NCBI RefSeq assembly: GCF_047675955.1
Contig: NC_132911.1
Span: 22,838,565 to 22,902,564, forward strand
From: Chlorocebus sabaeus
Taxonomy: Eukaryota; Chordata; Mammalia; Primates; Cercopithecidae
Length of the DNA: 64,000 nucleotides
Direction: 5' to 3'
Of this stretch, positions 23,111-35,177 are shown piece by piece. A program made the translations under genes and the position numbers. The notes under the pieces are model-generated. The model saw only the letters and a list, made by a program, of their open reading frames with translations, was not told the DNA's origin and searched no databases. The number at the start of each line of letters is the position of its first letter. The stretch's first letter is position 1.

Positions 23111-23324
23111 CTGCAGAGGGACAATAAACAGGGGCTAATGAAAGCTTTGGAAGGAAACTTTCTGGATTGGCAAGAAAGGCCTGGACAATAAGAACATGCC
23201 TCTCCCATCCTCAGAACTCTCCCTACTGCCTCTCATAATCAGCTCGGTGACCCAAGCCTCTTCTCTCCAGAAAGAACAGTGCCAATTCTCTTGGGATTCA
23301 CTTATCCCATAAGAGCAAATAAAG

Positions 23325-23470
23325 TTTGTTACTAATTTGCTGTGTGACCTTGGCTGATCACTCAGCCTCTCTGAATACCACTTTTCTCTCATTCTTTTTG
23401 TAGTCCAAAGGAATTGGACTAGAAGTATACGTTTCCTTCCCGACTTTAATGTTCCATACATTTATGAATC
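23325..23470 (+). repeat. MIR SINE
   Basis: 'tgctgtgtgaccttggctga', CAGCCTCTCTGAATACCAC and GGAATTGGACTAGAAG follow the MIR order. Confidence 0.55.
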
Positions 23471-23644
23471 TCAAAAGTACGACTACTGCTGTATCTGTAA
23501 GGGTCCCTGCATGTACAAATTGGATGGAGTTAGAAAAAGGGATTTTAAAAATAAAGGTATGGATGGAGTGAAGGGAAATCACAGAGCACAGTCCAGTACT
23601 CAGGAGCTAGTGACACAGGCATAGATACCACACCTGTTACCCTC

Positions 23645-23840
23645 TGCCTCCCTGCTAGGGGCTGTGGATTCAAAGATGGGTAAGGCAGGCCCCTGCCCCG
23701 AAGAGCTCCCAGTTCCTGGGGGAGGCAGAACTTACACAAAGGCTTGTGATATGACACGGTCAGTAACAAAGATGAAGTTCACAACAGGTGCTCTGGGGCT
23801 CAAAGGAGGGCCCTTGACTCTGCCGGGGGGGTCTGGAGAC
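23645..23840 (-). repeat. L2 LINE, inverted
   Basis: GGATTCAAAGATGGGTAAGG and CCTGCCCCGAAGAGCTCCC follow the inverted L2 3' UTR. Confidence 0.5.
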
Positions 23841-24503
23841 AGCTGGTATCGAGGCTTACTGAGGCCAAACACCAACTTCTAGATCAACCCATATTAGCAG
23901 GCAGGAGCCAAGTTTCTATTTCCTTGGAAATTCATAAATGATGCTTCCAATTCCTTGGAATGTTATAAAAATGCATAAAAACGCATTGGTGATGGCGGCT
24001 GGAAACATCGAAGGACTGGCGTGGAAAGGCTGTGACAAGGCACCAATCCTAATCAGAGCCCAGGAAGCAAGCAAGGCCCACAGCTCATGGGCACAGAGAC
24101 AGGAGAGAAAACCGTATGTTGGGAAAGAGCAGAAGGTTCTGTCTGGGAAACAGCTGGGCTGATCTGGTCCAAACGCCCGAGCTCTCCTCTCTCTTGGGAA
24201 GCCCTCGCTGTCTCCTGCCTCCTGGACTGCCCTCTTTCTGCCTCCATCTAAGGAGAAGCCTGCCTTGAAGAAAAACCTCCATCCTCCTTCATCGTGCAGC
24301 TTGAAAGAACTCCCACTTGTCTGAACTTCTGCTTGTTACACATCTTGCTCAAGCAGCAATGAGCTGGGCAGGCAGCCTGAGATTGAATTCAGCTTGAGGT
24401 TGAAGATTAGGTTGAATCCTTGGAGAGTGATAAAAGCTTTACCTCTACCTTCCTCATCTGTAAAAGGCCAATTAATTATAATATGTGTTTTGCCAGGTTG
24501 GGA

Positions 24504-24798
24504 TTTTTTTTGGCGGGGGGGACAAAGTCTTGCTCTGTCACCAGGCTGGAGTGCAGTGACGTGATCTTGGCTTACTGCAACCTCCACCTCCCAGGTTCAA
24601 GCAATTCTCCTGCCTCAGCTTCCCAAGTAGCTGGGACTACAAGTGTGTGCCACCGTGCCCAGCTGATTTTTGTATTTTTAGTAGAGACGGGGTTTCCCCA
24701 TGTTAGCCAGGCTGGTCTCTAACTCCTGACCTCAAGTGATCTGCCCACCTTGTCCTCCCAAAGTGTTGGGATTACAGGCGTGAGCCACTGCGCCCGGC
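24504..24798 (-). mobile_element. Alu SINE
   Basis: Full inverted Alu from its T tail to GCGCCCGGCC. Target-site duplication CAGGTTGGGATT / CAGGTTAAGATT. Confidence 0.92.
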
Positions 24799-24938
24799 CC
24801 AGGTTAAGATTATGGGGAATGAAGTGTCTAAGTATGTCAAATGACTAGGGACTCAGTAAATGGTAGGTATTTTCAGTATTATGTCTTCTAGATCATCTAT
24901 TTGTTAGTGTAAGTTATTTCTGACTAAGATTATTTCTT

Positions 24939-25242
24939 CTTCTTCTTTTTTTTTTAATCTTGAGATGGAGTCTCGCTCTGTCATCAGGCTGGAGTGCAGT
25001 GGCATAGTCCCAGTTCACTGCAACCTCCGCCCCCCAGGTTCCAGAGATTCTTCTGCCTCAGCCTCCTGAGTAGCTGGAAATACAGGTGCACACCACCACG
25101 CCCAGCTAATTTTTGTGTTTTTAGTAGACACGGGGTTTCACCATGTTGGCCAGGATGGTCTCGATCTCTTGACCTTGTGATCTGCCCGCTTTGGCCTCCC
25201 AAAGTGCTGGGATTACGGACATTGAGCCACCATGCCTGGCCT
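24939..25242 (-). mobile_element. Alu SINE
   Basis: Full inverted Alu. Target-site duplications GACTAAGATTATTTCTT (24922-24938) and GATTAAGGTTATTTCTT (25243-25259). Confidence 0.92.
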
Positions 25243-26482
25243 GATTAAGGTTATTTCTTATTTCTCCCACTTGACATGAGCTCCTGGAGAGTGGAGTATT
25301 TGTGGAATAAATGAATTCTCCTTTCCAAGATCCAGGCTGAAGAGCACTCAACCAATGTTTGTGGATTGCTAAGACTACAGCTCAACACTGGACAGGATAG
25401 GTGAAGCCAACTTAAGAGCCTAGCATGCCTCGGACTCAACTGGTTGGTCTCCTTCTGGCTGAACTTCTATGTAAACTTGTGTGGCTGTCTCAGACATCTG
25501 GGGACGAGGCCTCGGGGGGCAGGGCCTCCCTCCTGAGGCACATATACCCATGGTGCATCCAAGGAAGGGCACACAGAAAGAGGCCCAGCGTGGCTCACCC
25601 TCTTCCTGCCCCACTGAGTTCCGTGGGGGGCTGGGCAGGGGGTGGAAGATACTCCGAAGGACACTGGACTGGACATCTGGCTTCAGCGTGCCCATGGCGT
25701 CTGTGGGCTTCTGGTTCCTTCTGCTGACCTGGGCTTGGCATTCTGCACCTTGACCTGCAGCTGTCACCTACTCCTGGGTTCTGGAGCACCCCTGAATTGC
25801 TCCTCCTCACGGTGCCTTCCCCGTCTCCACCTTGGCTCTGTTCTTCTCCACATACAAACCCTGGCCTAGGTGACCACGAGGCTTGAGGCAGAATTAGGGC
25901 ACGGTGGAAAAGCCACGTCTAACACCATAGAGCAGTGTTTTGGCTCCCATGGGTCCAGGCCAATGAGCGGGCTAAACTGTCAACTAAGCTGGTTACAATC
26001 AGATTGTAGGAAGCACAAGAGAACAGAACAGGACATGTCACGGGTTCTGCATGTTGTAAAGCTAAGCTCTTGTTTAGAAAACCTTTGCTGGAGTTTTACA
26101 TGTCACATGCATTCCTTCTTGGGGATTGCATGCAAAAGGGTTTTCAAGCCACTGCTGTAAAACTGGGGAGCCGCCCCCTCCAGTACAGGAGGCACCAGCC
26201 ACATGTGGCTATGGAGCACTTGAAATGTAGCCAGCCAGTTTGTCTACTCAGGAATGCAGACAAACTGAGATGTCTGGTAAGTGTCAAATACATCCTGGAT
26301 TTCAAAGACTTAGCACCAAATATGCAAATGATCTCACTAATAGCATTCATATTGATTACATGTTGAAATAATATTTTGGATACGCTGGTTTAAAGAAAAT
26401 ACGTTATTAAAGTTAATGTCATCTTTTTAAAATTGTGGCTACTAGAAAATGCAAATTACACGTGAGGTTCCTGTTCTATTTC

Positions 26483-27067
26483 GTTTCTTTTTGAGAGACA
26501 GAGTCTCGCTATGTCACTCAAGCTGGAGTGCAGTGATGTGATCATGGTTCACTGCAGCCTACCTCCTGGGCTCAAGTAATCCTCCCACCTCAGCCTTCAG
26601 AGTAGATGGGACCACAGGTGTGTGCCACCATGCCGGCTAATTTTTCTTTTCTTTTCTTTTCTGACAGAGTCTCCCTCTGCTGCCCAGGCTGGAGTGCAGT
26701 GGCCGGATCTCAGCTCACAGCAAGCTCCGCCTCCCGGGTTCACGCTATTCTCCTGCCTCAGCCTCCTGAGTAGTTGGGACCACAGGCGCCTGCCACCACG
26801 CTACTTTTTTGTACTTTTAGTGGACAGGGTTTCACCATGTTAGCCAGGATGGTCTCACTCTCCTGACCTCAGATCTGCCTGCCTCAGCCTCCCAAAGTGC
26901 TGGGATTGCAGGCGTGAGCCACCGCACCCAGCCTATGCCTGGCTAATTTTTAAAAAATTTTTGTGCGGGGGGGGTCTCACTATGTTGACGAGGCTGGTCT
27001 TGAACTCCCAGGCTCAAGTGATCCTCCTGCCTGTTGCTTCCCAAAGTCCTGGGATTACAGGCGTGAG
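26483..27067 (-). mobile_element. Older Alu (AluJ-like) split by a younger Alu
   Basis: Two halves (26483-26645 and 26935-27067) of one inverted Alu. Outer target-site duplications TCCTGTTCTATTTC (26469-26482) and TCCTGTTCTGTTTC (27068-27081). Confidence 0.88.
26646..26934 (-). mobile_element. Alu nested in older Alu
   Basis: Complete inverted Alu inside the one at 26483-27067, flanked by ATGCCGGCTAATTTTT (26630-26645) and ATGCCTGGCTAATTTTT (26935-26951). 'cagtggccggatctcagc' suggests a young monkey AluY. Confidence 0.9.
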
Positions 27068-27214
27068 TCCTGTTCTGTTTCTATCAGACAGCACTGGTCT
27101 AGTGTTGGAACTTGTCTAATGCTGCAACTTCTTCACCAAGTATTTGTTCTGCTGACCCTACTGAATCAAATGGAACACATTCACTATTCATTCTTTACAA
27201 TGTCAACAGCTCTG

Positions 27215-27370
27215 GAGCGCTGCGTGCTGGCAGACTCGGCACTAAGGACACAGAGATACAGACACAGGTGTGCCCTCATGTGGCACACAGCCTTGCAGGG
27301 AGGTGGAGGCACCAACAGGCAGTTGGGAGTCCCAATGTGGGCAGGAGTCCTGAGGCACAGAGAGCAGAGC
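27215..27370 (-). repeat. L2 LINE, inverted (weak)
   Basis: CACTAAGGACACAGAGATAC and GTGCCCTCATGTGGCACAC resemble the inverted L2 3' UTR. Confidence 0.4.
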
Positions 27371-27424
27371 CTGACCAGGACCTCACGTCTATGCTGGTGA
27401 GGCTGGAGCCAGTCAGAGCTGCAG

Positions 27425-27575
27425 GTGCTGTGCGTCCAGTCACCTTGTTTCACAGTGAAGAATCTGAGGCCCAGAAGGTTGCTCAAGGTCACCAAGCAAG
27501 CAGGTGGCCGGGCAGGGAGGAGGACTCAGATTGCCCGACTCCCAGTCATTGCCCTTTCACGCCTCCTGGCTGTGG
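27425..27575 (-). repeat. MIR SINE
   Basis: 'agaatctgaggcccagaagg', GCTCAAGGTCACCAAGCAAG and GACTCAGATTGCCCGACTC are inverted MIR. Confidence 0.6.
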
Positions 27576-27981
27576 GTGTGGTCACTGAGTCCATCAGCTA
27601 GAGCAGGGCTGAGGGGCTGACCCTGTCTGCTCTGTGACTTGATATTAAATGTGGTACTTTTCCCTTTCTGCCTACTGGAGTTACCCCGCCCAGCATGACA
27701 GGAGATGATCAATCATCCACTGGTTCTTTCCAGGACAGCATCAAAAATGCCAAATGCCTCTTTCTCCCAGAGTTCTGCAGGCCCCTGGAAGCCTCTGGCT
27801 GGTCTGGGCAGTGAAATAATTAGGTCACATAGCACACACCCATGATAAATGGAATGTTAATGTCATCGAGGGCCTGTTTACTCCTCAGAATGAGTGGACT
27901 CTGTCCTGTAGGCCCTGGGAGAGCACAAACCCACACGCTCGCCAATCAGTAAATAACTGCAGGGATAGTCAAGATCCAGGG

Positions 27982-28262
27982 AGGCCGAGTGCAGTGGCTC
28001 ATGTCTATAATCCCAGCACTTTGGGAGACTGAGGTGGGTGGATCACTTGAGGTCAGGAGTTCGACACCAGCCTGGCCAACATGGTGAAACCCCGTCTCTA
28101 CTAAAAATACAAGAATTAGCTGGGTATGATGGTGCACGCCCATAATCCCAGCTACTTGGGAGGCTGAGGCAGGAGAACTGCTTGAATCAGGCAGGCGGAG
28201 GTTGCAGTGAGCCAAGATCGCGCCACTGCACTGGGTGACTGAGTGAGACTCTGCCTCAAAAA
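27982..28262 (+). mobile_element. Alu SINE
   Basis: Plus-strand Alu with exact target-site duplications AAGATCCAGGG at 27971-27981 and 28263-28273. The right arm lacks part of the CTCCAGCCTGGG segment. Confidence 0.92.
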
Positions 28263-29594
28263 AAGATCCAGGGGATCCTGAGGAGCTCACCGTGCCCAGG
28301 GAAGGAGCACTGTTATATGGCCCAATGGAAGCTGCCAGGTGGCACAATGTGACCCAGAGTACGCCCCAGACCCCCAAACTTCAGTGCACACCTGGAAGCT
28401 TGCACAGACTGGAGAACAGAGGCAGAGACGTTCTGAATGTGAACAGGACTGGGCCAAGGTGGGCATAAGGAAGAAGCCCACGTCTGAGAGAAGACTTGGC
28501 TTTCAGTCTTTCTCTGCCAGCAATGATTGGGGTGACCTCAGACTTGTTCTCCTCATCTCTTGCACTAGAGGACCTGAGGTTTCTCCAGCAGTACTGTCCA
28601 TGATTCCAGGACTCTCTCCAGGCCTCTGGAATGCAGGCCTCCTTCCAACATCAGGAGACCCTGTAAGAGCTGACCAATTGCAGGCCAGGATGTGGGGACG
28701 CTGAAGAAGGAAACAACCAATGGCACTAGACAGATGAGCTCCACTTCTAGAAGGAGGAAAGCGCCACGGTCTTTGACTCAGCTGGAGGCTAAGTTCAATG
28801 CAGGATTCTAGAGCCTCACACCGAAAACCACTGGATGTGGTGTCAGGCCCTGGGCTAGTAAGGACTGTCATTTCCTCCAGGCTGTGATCAGTGACCTCAC
28901 CACATTCCTTTCTGTGGGGTGATGCCCCGACATCTGACACTATGGAAATATCCCCTCCCCACTGGACAGGCCACCCCACCCCGTGTGTGTAGCCCATTCT
29001 GCTTCCTATCCATCCCTTCCCAGCCATAGCAGCCGACGGTCTGCAACAGCCTCCCTGCTGGTCAAGGCTGAAAAAATTCCAGGAAATGACTAGGACTTCT
29101 CTCGCTCAAGTCACAGTTGTCTCGGGGAGGGCTGGGCACTCCTAGACTGCACAGTCTGTTTGGGGTAAAAACTCCTCCTGTTCAATGACCAAGGCTCGCA
29201 AGGATAAGTGGTGTTCGTGAGGCTTCCTGGGGAGGGGAAATGGCCTCTTCTGTGTCATCTTCTAGCTGCAACATCACTTTCCACCAAGAGACCCACTTGA
29301 AAGCCTCTTTTTCTTCTGTTTTTTTGCTCACATGAAAGATTTGTTCAGGACAGTTAATAAAAAGCAGGCCCTTTCTTAATTAGTCTGAGGACATCCGGAG
29401 GGCGGCATCTTGTCCCCTTTCTCTGCTGTCAGGCAGGGACTGTGTGCAGGGCTGCGCCGGGGAGGAAAAGTAAGATGGCATTTGGTCCTTTTGTTGTACA
29501 GAGTGGTTCAGTCTGGTGAACTCGGAGGCCCTCTCCTGCAGGAGGGGCCTGAGAACCCCGGCTGTTTTGGTGGGGCAGCAGAGACCACTGGGTT

Positions 29595-29745
29595 AGGAGC
29601 TGGGAGACCTACGGGGGAGTATTCATTGGCCACTAAGAGGTTATCTCACCTTGGACGTTTACTCTGTGTTTTGGGCCTTAGCTTCCAAATCCATAAAATA
29701 GGGTCTCAATGTTCTCTAAGGCCCCTTTCAGCTCTGTCTAGGGAG
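29595..29745 (+). repeat. MIR SINE
   Basis: 'ggttaggagctgggagacct', CATAAAATAGGGTCTCAATG and CCCCTTTCAGCTCTGTC match the MIR order. Confidence 0.5.
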
Positions 29746-29889
29746 AGGCCTGGGATTCTCTCCCAGGCAGCCGCCAAAGGGAGGAGGGAAAGTGAGGACT
29801 GCCCGAGAGCTGACGGCCAGCAGCCAGGCTGTGCTCACGGCACCACGCTCCCGGCAAGAGAGGCCCCCTCTAGCCTCCCCATTCCTTAC

Positions 29890-30073
29890 CTTGCCCCAGT
29901 CGGGAGCCAGTGACTGCCTCTTTGGCACTCCCAAAGCCCAGCTCTCTGCAGACCACACTGGCCGACACCAGGTCCCACTTGTCGTCGCAGACGGTCCCCC
30001 ATTCTCCATTTTTGAGCACCTCCACGCGGCCCTCCCCGATGTAGGCACCGCCTCGCAGTCGCACCAGGGGTTG
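29890..30073 (-). CDS. LOXL2: LOXL2 exon 6: first half of SRCR3
   Basis: Encodes residues 323-383 and the first base of Gly384: QPLVRLRGGAYIGEGRVEV through AVTGSRLGQ. Cys351 and Cys364 belong to SRCR3; GEWGTVCDDKW is the SRCR hallmark. Acceptor AG at 30074-30075 (phase 0), donor GT at 29888-29889 (phase 1). The exon begins just after the linker that carries the processing site. Confidence 0.97.
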
Positions 30074-30217
30074 CTAAAGAGACATACGGTCCTGCTGAGT
30101 ACAGATGCTGATGCACGTTCAGCGGGCGACCACTGTCCCCTCCCCCTCCCTTCCCCGCCACCCTGTTCCCAGGCCAGGCACTCAGTCTGAGAGCTGCAAC
30201 TGTGCTTGATGTATGGA

Positions 30218-30218
<1 letters not shown>

Positions 30219-30244
<26 letters not shown>
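30219..30244. repeat. (TG)n microsatellite
   Basis: About 13 TG units, 146-171 nt upstream of the exon 6 acceptor in transcript sense. Confidence 0.95.
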
Positions 30245-30248
<4 letters not shown>

Positions 30249-31019
30249 CGTGGGTGTGTCGGGCTGTGGGAGCTTACTCTACAGAGTCAGCTCTGGTGCA
30301 AGCTGCCTTTGCAGCCCTCACATGGAGCTTCTGTCCTGGTCCCCTGGGGAGCCCATCGGGAACTGTCAATCACTCATCACCCCAACCTATGCGTGGCACA
30401 ACCTTCCATCAGCACTTCCCCCACCAACTCCAGAGCTTCATGCTTTAGAGCTAGAGAAAGAAGCGCCTACCCTCCAAAGTCTGCAGATTCCAAATGCATC
30501 ATAATTCTTTCTTATAACAAGGCTGCTTCTGAGCAAGTTTGAATCAACCTTGCTTATAACACAGTGCTACAGTCTAGGCCTGCGGAGACTCCATAGTACT
30601 AGGCAGGCACTGGAACGATTCTGCTATGCACAGCAACCAGAGGCAGGAGGGAGCAGACGGGAGAACGGGAAGACAGGGAGCTGGAAAGCCAACCTTCACA
30701 CAGCCACGAGTCACAGAACGGATGGGGAGCCTCACACTGATTTGTCCCAGGGCTGGGGGCATGCCCAGCCTCCCCGGATTTGACTCCAAGTCCCAACTGG
30801 CCTGACTCCAGAAGATGCAGCCAACCAGCTATGCAGAGAGGGTGGAGAATTACAGTTTGAACACCCCTAGTGTTCACTGACAGTCTGGTAGCTTTAATCT
30901 CCTTGTGGGCTTTACTGAGTTAGACAGGAGTAAGACACTCTCTACGTCTTGGTCACAGTGGATCATGTCTTACAAGATGGGAGCTGGGTCACTTGACTCC
31001 AGCTGTCCACATAGCCGGG

Positions 31020-31115
31020 TTTGCATCTGTTTCTCTGCATGTGTGTGCATGCACGTGCATGTGTGGCACATGTGTGTGTGCAAGCTCACCTGCATGCATG
31101 CTGCATGTATGCACA
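31020..31115. repeat. TG/CATG-rich low-complexity stretch
   Basis: Alternating GTGTG and GCATG words over about 95 bp. Confidence 0.6.
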
Positions 31116-32962
31116 TGTATGTTTTGGAGAAGGCTCAGAAGCCTGTGAGGCTCTCAGCTACTGCTGCTGCTCAATTCAACTCCACAGAGGGAGTGAGGAA
31201 GACTGTGTAGCCATTCTAAGTGTGTCACCTCAGACCAGAGTCATTGCCTGCCCTGGCCTATGTTGTCCTCAGCCCATAACTGCCTTCACTCTACCACTGA
31301 TGGCCAGGCTGAGACAGGCCTGGGTGGAGGTGACCTTTTCAAGCATTCACGTCCACCAGCTACGTTGAGGGGGATGGCGTCATACAAGAACCTGCCTCTC
31401 CACCAACTGTACCTTGGGGCTGGCCATGGCAGGGTGGGGTGCTGGGACAGTACCCAGATTTACAGACCTCAGGGACTGCCCTGACTCTGGCAGTATGGGG
31501 AGAAGAAGAAAGGGGAAAACGCCCAGTGGCTGCAGGATCTTTTATCCTAGCTTTAAAAGAAAACCCCAAACAGAACAAAACAAGTATAACTGCTGGCTGG
31601 CTCCAAGCTCTGTTTTCTGCAGAATGGTGGCCTCCTGCTTCCCTGACCTCCCTTCCCCAGCTGTCTTCCCACAGAGTGGACCATCCATGACCTAAGCTTA
31701 ATGGAGGCAGAGTGTCAAATAACCTCGCCCCAGCCCGGCAGTGGCCAAGCAGTCGGCTGGCCCCAGAGGAAAGAAAGAAACCAAGGGAAAATATGATGTA
31801 AGGCACGCTCGCTCTGTTTTAATTGGTTTGGTATGAACTTGATTCCTTTTTTTTAAACCACACAGTAGAGGAATTCCAAGACAGTAGGATCTGGTATTCT
31901 GGATGACACACAAGGAAAGCTCAGAGGCTCAGGCTGAGGCTGTGGAAAGGATGTGGCCATCAAATCATTCACAGCGGGCAAGGAGGGTGGAGGTTTAGGG
32001 GGTGGTGGGCTGACTGTTGGAGGAGGGGGAAGTGGTGCTGTCCAGGTATGTCCTGGAGGCACACATATGATGGTGTGGTCACCTCTGTGCTCTTCAGAGG
32101 CCCTTGAGGGGACAGAGGAGGCAGGGCCTCCTGAAAGTGCCAGGAAGTTACTCCTAATAGTTCCCACTCCCTCTGGCTGAGGAGGGCTGGGCTCGCAGCA
32201 TGCATTCTGCTCCCCTCACTGAAGGTTCGGTCTTTTGTTCAAATCATCACCAAGCCTGGGAAGGGGAAACCAAGTGTGGTTTATCCAGCTCTTGCCATGG
32301 TGTCCCTTTTCTATTGGAAGAGTGTAATCACCTCGTTTCCAGAGCATGTCTCAACAAAGAGGGGAGACTGCAGAGGGGAGAGGGGAAAGAGGGAGGGTAG
32401 AGGACAGGAGACAAAGGGCATGGTTGGGGGAAGGCTGGTTGGCTCAGCCTCTGCTGCTCCTGCTCAGCTGCCTAGACTTGGCTGACACACCTGGTTGACA
32501 CACTCTCTGCCCCCACCCCAGAGCTCTTCTCCCTCCTCTGGCTCCCTCTTACCCCCGACTTGGTGACAGCCCAACTGGAACTCACCCCTGCCAAGGTGAT
32601 GATGACTACGACCATCACGCTAATCAGATGCTGTCTCGTCTACTCATGCCGAGTCAGCACACAGTGCACTAAGTACTGGGGTTTTACCTGGCACAGGGAA
32701 CCAGCCCCTGAGAAATGATCGGTCACTTCTCCTATCCCTCCCTCTCCTCTTCCCAGTTGCTGTTCCCACCCACTCACCAGATATTAGCTGTTTCCTGAAC
32801 ACAGAAATCACAGAGACCCTTTGATGGATACAGGAAGAAGGAAGAGGAGGAGAAAGAAAAGCCAATCAAGAAGAGACAGATAGGGCAGCGGCTCTTTTTC
32901 AGAGGCTGGGTCAAGCCTGCCGTGGTTAGGGTGCTTTACTTGTTCTAGGAAATCGGCCCGTT

Positions 32963-33270
32963 AGGCCAGGCACGGTGGCTCACATCTGTAATCCTAGCAC
33001 TTTGGGAGGCCAAGGTGGGTGGGCCATCTGAGGTCAGGAGTTCAAGACCAGCCTGGTGAACATGGTGAAACCCTGTCTCTACTAAAAATATAAAAATTAG
33101 CAAGGCATGGTGGCGGGTGCCTGTAATTCCAGCTACTCGGGAAGCCGAGGCAGGAGAATCACGTGAACCCAGGAGCCAGAGGTTGCAGTGAGCAGAGATC
33201 ATGCCATTGCACTCCAGCCTGGCAACAAGAGTGAAACTCTGCCTCAAAAAAAAAAGAAAAAAGAAAAAAA
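32963..33270 (+). mobile_element. Alu SINE
   Basis: Plus-strand Alu with an A-rich tail containing G interruptions. Target-site duplications GAAATCGGCCCGTT (32949-32962) and GAAATCAGCCCATT (33271-33284). Confidence 0.93.
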
Positions 33271-33334
33271 GAAATCAGCCCATTGAAATGGGGCTGTTAC
33301 TTTATATGGGAAGATGTTCATCTACATTTTAGGA

Positions 33335-33769
33335 ATACACTCACACATAGCCCCATACACTCACACACCCCCACACACCCCTCACATATACCCCCACATA
33401 CACACATCCCCCACACACACTCACACCCCCACACATATACACCCCCCACACTCATACACGCCCCCACACACACCCCCCACACATACACCCACACACCCTC
33501 ATACACCCCCACATACACATACTCCCCACACACACACACTCCCCCCACACACACCCCCACACACCCCCACGTACACCCCCCCACACCCCACACACTCACA
33601 CCCCCCCACACACTCATATACACCCCCACATACTCATACACACGCCCACACCACCCCCACACACACTCATACACCTCCACTCATACATACCCCCACACAC
33701 TCGTACACACACTCATACACAACCCCCACACTCACATACCCCCCCACACACACTCATAACACACACGTG
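33335..33769. repeat. C/A-only low-complexity array (CACACCCCC type)
   Basis: About 430 bp of CACACA blocks alternating with runs of 4-8 C and interspersed TCATACA, with only a handful of G. Long open frames in several registers here are artefacts of the repeat. Confidence 0.93.
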
Positions 33770-34239
33770 CTGTTTCACATAAGTATAATGTGACTAATGT
33801 ATGGATGACTTAGGATAATGGCAGGTTTTCTACCTTGGTGGAAGCTTTTTAAAATTGTTATCCTTTCTGTTGCAAAATAAACCAAACATGCTTGAAAACG
33901 TGTCGTTGGCTGCATGTACTTTTCAGAGTTGGGTCACATTTCCAGTTCTCCTTTGGGAACTGTGCAGGGGCACAAGGTCCCTGTTGCACACCCTTCATCG
34001 TCTGTTCCTGCTGGGTAAGCAGACAGTGCACAGCCTATGACAACTGATGCTGGGGTAGTCCTCTCCCCCAGATGGTCCTTCTCTGCAGAGGGCGCTCAGG
34101 TCTCAGAGTAAAGCAGCCACGATGGTGATCTCAGCTGAGGCCACCCTTCCTCACTCTCCTGGGGGATCCTGCCTACTCCCTCAACACCCTCCCATCCCCT
34201 CCAGGTGCCAAGTGGCCACACCTCATGCCCTGTCCTCAC

Positions 34240-34462
34240 CTCTGGCTTGTAGGCTTTCCGGAATCTTGAGGGTCCATCAGGGCTGAAGACCTGCCCAGGC
34301 ACACAGCTCACCACGGCCGGCAGCCCATTCTCACAGGTGACATTCTTCATGGGGTCCAGTGACACCTGGGGGCCCAGCTTGCAGCTGGAGATGTGGGCCT
34401 CTGTGCCAGTGCAGTCCATGGAGAATGGCCAGTAGCGCTGTTTCCTCCGTGAGGCAAACATT
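34240..34462 (-). CDS. LOXL2: LOXL2 exon 5: second half of SRCR2 and processing linker
   Basis: Encodes the last base of Lys248 and residues 249-322. Cys265, Cys275, Cys291 and Cys301 complete SRCR2. Asn288 (NVT) is a glycosylation sequon. SRFRK-AYKPE carries an R-x-R-K convertase motif; in human LOXL2, PACE4 is reported to cut after Lys317, releasing a form lacking SRCR1-2. Acceptor AG at 34463-34464 (phase 2), donor GT at 34238-34239 (phase 0). Confidence 0.97.
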
Positions 34463-34589
34463 CTGCAGACAGTGGGAGGGGACAGGTGATCAGGGCATCA
34501 TGACACCTATCCTGACTCCTTCTGCAACGAGGCAGAACAAGAGAGACTGGGCCCTGCTCCTGGAGCTCAGCCCTGCTTCACAGAGGGGT

Positions 34590-34765
34590 CCTAGCTCAGT
34601 ACATTCAGCCAGCATTCACTGAGCACCTCCTAATGCCAGGTGCCACACTGGGCACTGGGGGACAGGACCCAGAGCGTGGACAAGGCCTCCTGCCCTCAGG
34701 CAGCTTTCATTCTAGGAAAGAAAGGACTCACTCAATGTAGTGAAGTAATAATAATAATGAAGCCC
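34590..34765 (-). repeat. L2 LINE, inverted
   Basis: 'cattcactgagcacctccta', TGCCACACTGGGCACTGGGG and CTGCCCTCAGGCAGCTTTC match the inverted L2 3' end. Confidence 0.55.
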
Positions 34766-34899
34766 AAGAATATAGAATGCACAAAGGTATTTAAAACAGG
34801 TGAGATCCCTGGTCCTAGAAAACCCCTCACAGTCCAAGGTAAACCATTTGTTTACCCTAACTCTTCAGATAATTCCAACATAATTTGTTGTCATTCTTT

Positions 34900-35177
34900 T
34901 TTTTTGAGACACAGTCTCTATCCCCCCAGGCAGAAGTGCAGTGGTGTAATCACTGCAACCTCCGCCTCCCAGGTTCAAGCAATTCTCATGCCTCAGCCTC
35001 CTGAGTAGCTGGGACTACAGGTACCCACCACCATGCCAAGCTAATTTTTCTATTTTTAATAGAGATGGGGTTTCGCCATGTTGGCCAGGATGGTCTTAAA
35101 CTCCTGATCTCAAGTGATCTGCCTGCCTCGGCCTCCCAAAGTGCTGGAATTATAGGCGTGGGCCAATGCGCCCGGCC
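34900..35177 (-). mobile_element. Alu SINE
   Basis: Inverted Alu with exact target-site duplications TGTTGTCATTCTTT at 34886-34899 and 35178-35191. Confidence 0.93.

Larger units (their letters stand above)
23111..29889 (-). other. LOXL2: LOXL2 intron 6
   Basis: GT donor at 29888-29889, AG acceptor at 23111-23112. Contains Alus at 24504, 24939, 26483 (with one nested) and 27982, plus MIR and L2 pieces. Stretches 25260-26460 and 28570-29590 look unique. Confidence 0.9.
30074..34239 (-). other. LOXL2: LOXL2 intron 5
   Basis: GT donor at 34238-34239, AG acceptor at 30074-30075. Holds a TG microsatellite near the acceptor, one Alu (32963) and the large C/A array (33335-33769). 31120-32940 looks unique. 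Confidence 0.9.

Noticed and set aside
33335..33769. CRISPR-like repeat array
   Set aside because: No constant repeat with unique spacers, and the genome is clearly primate.
33283..33793. Long overlapping open frames of 120-159 codons rich in His, Thr and Pro, or Gly, Val and Cys on the other strand
   Set aside because: They arise only because a C/A repeat rarely contains stop codons. No splice, promoter or codon signature supports a gene.
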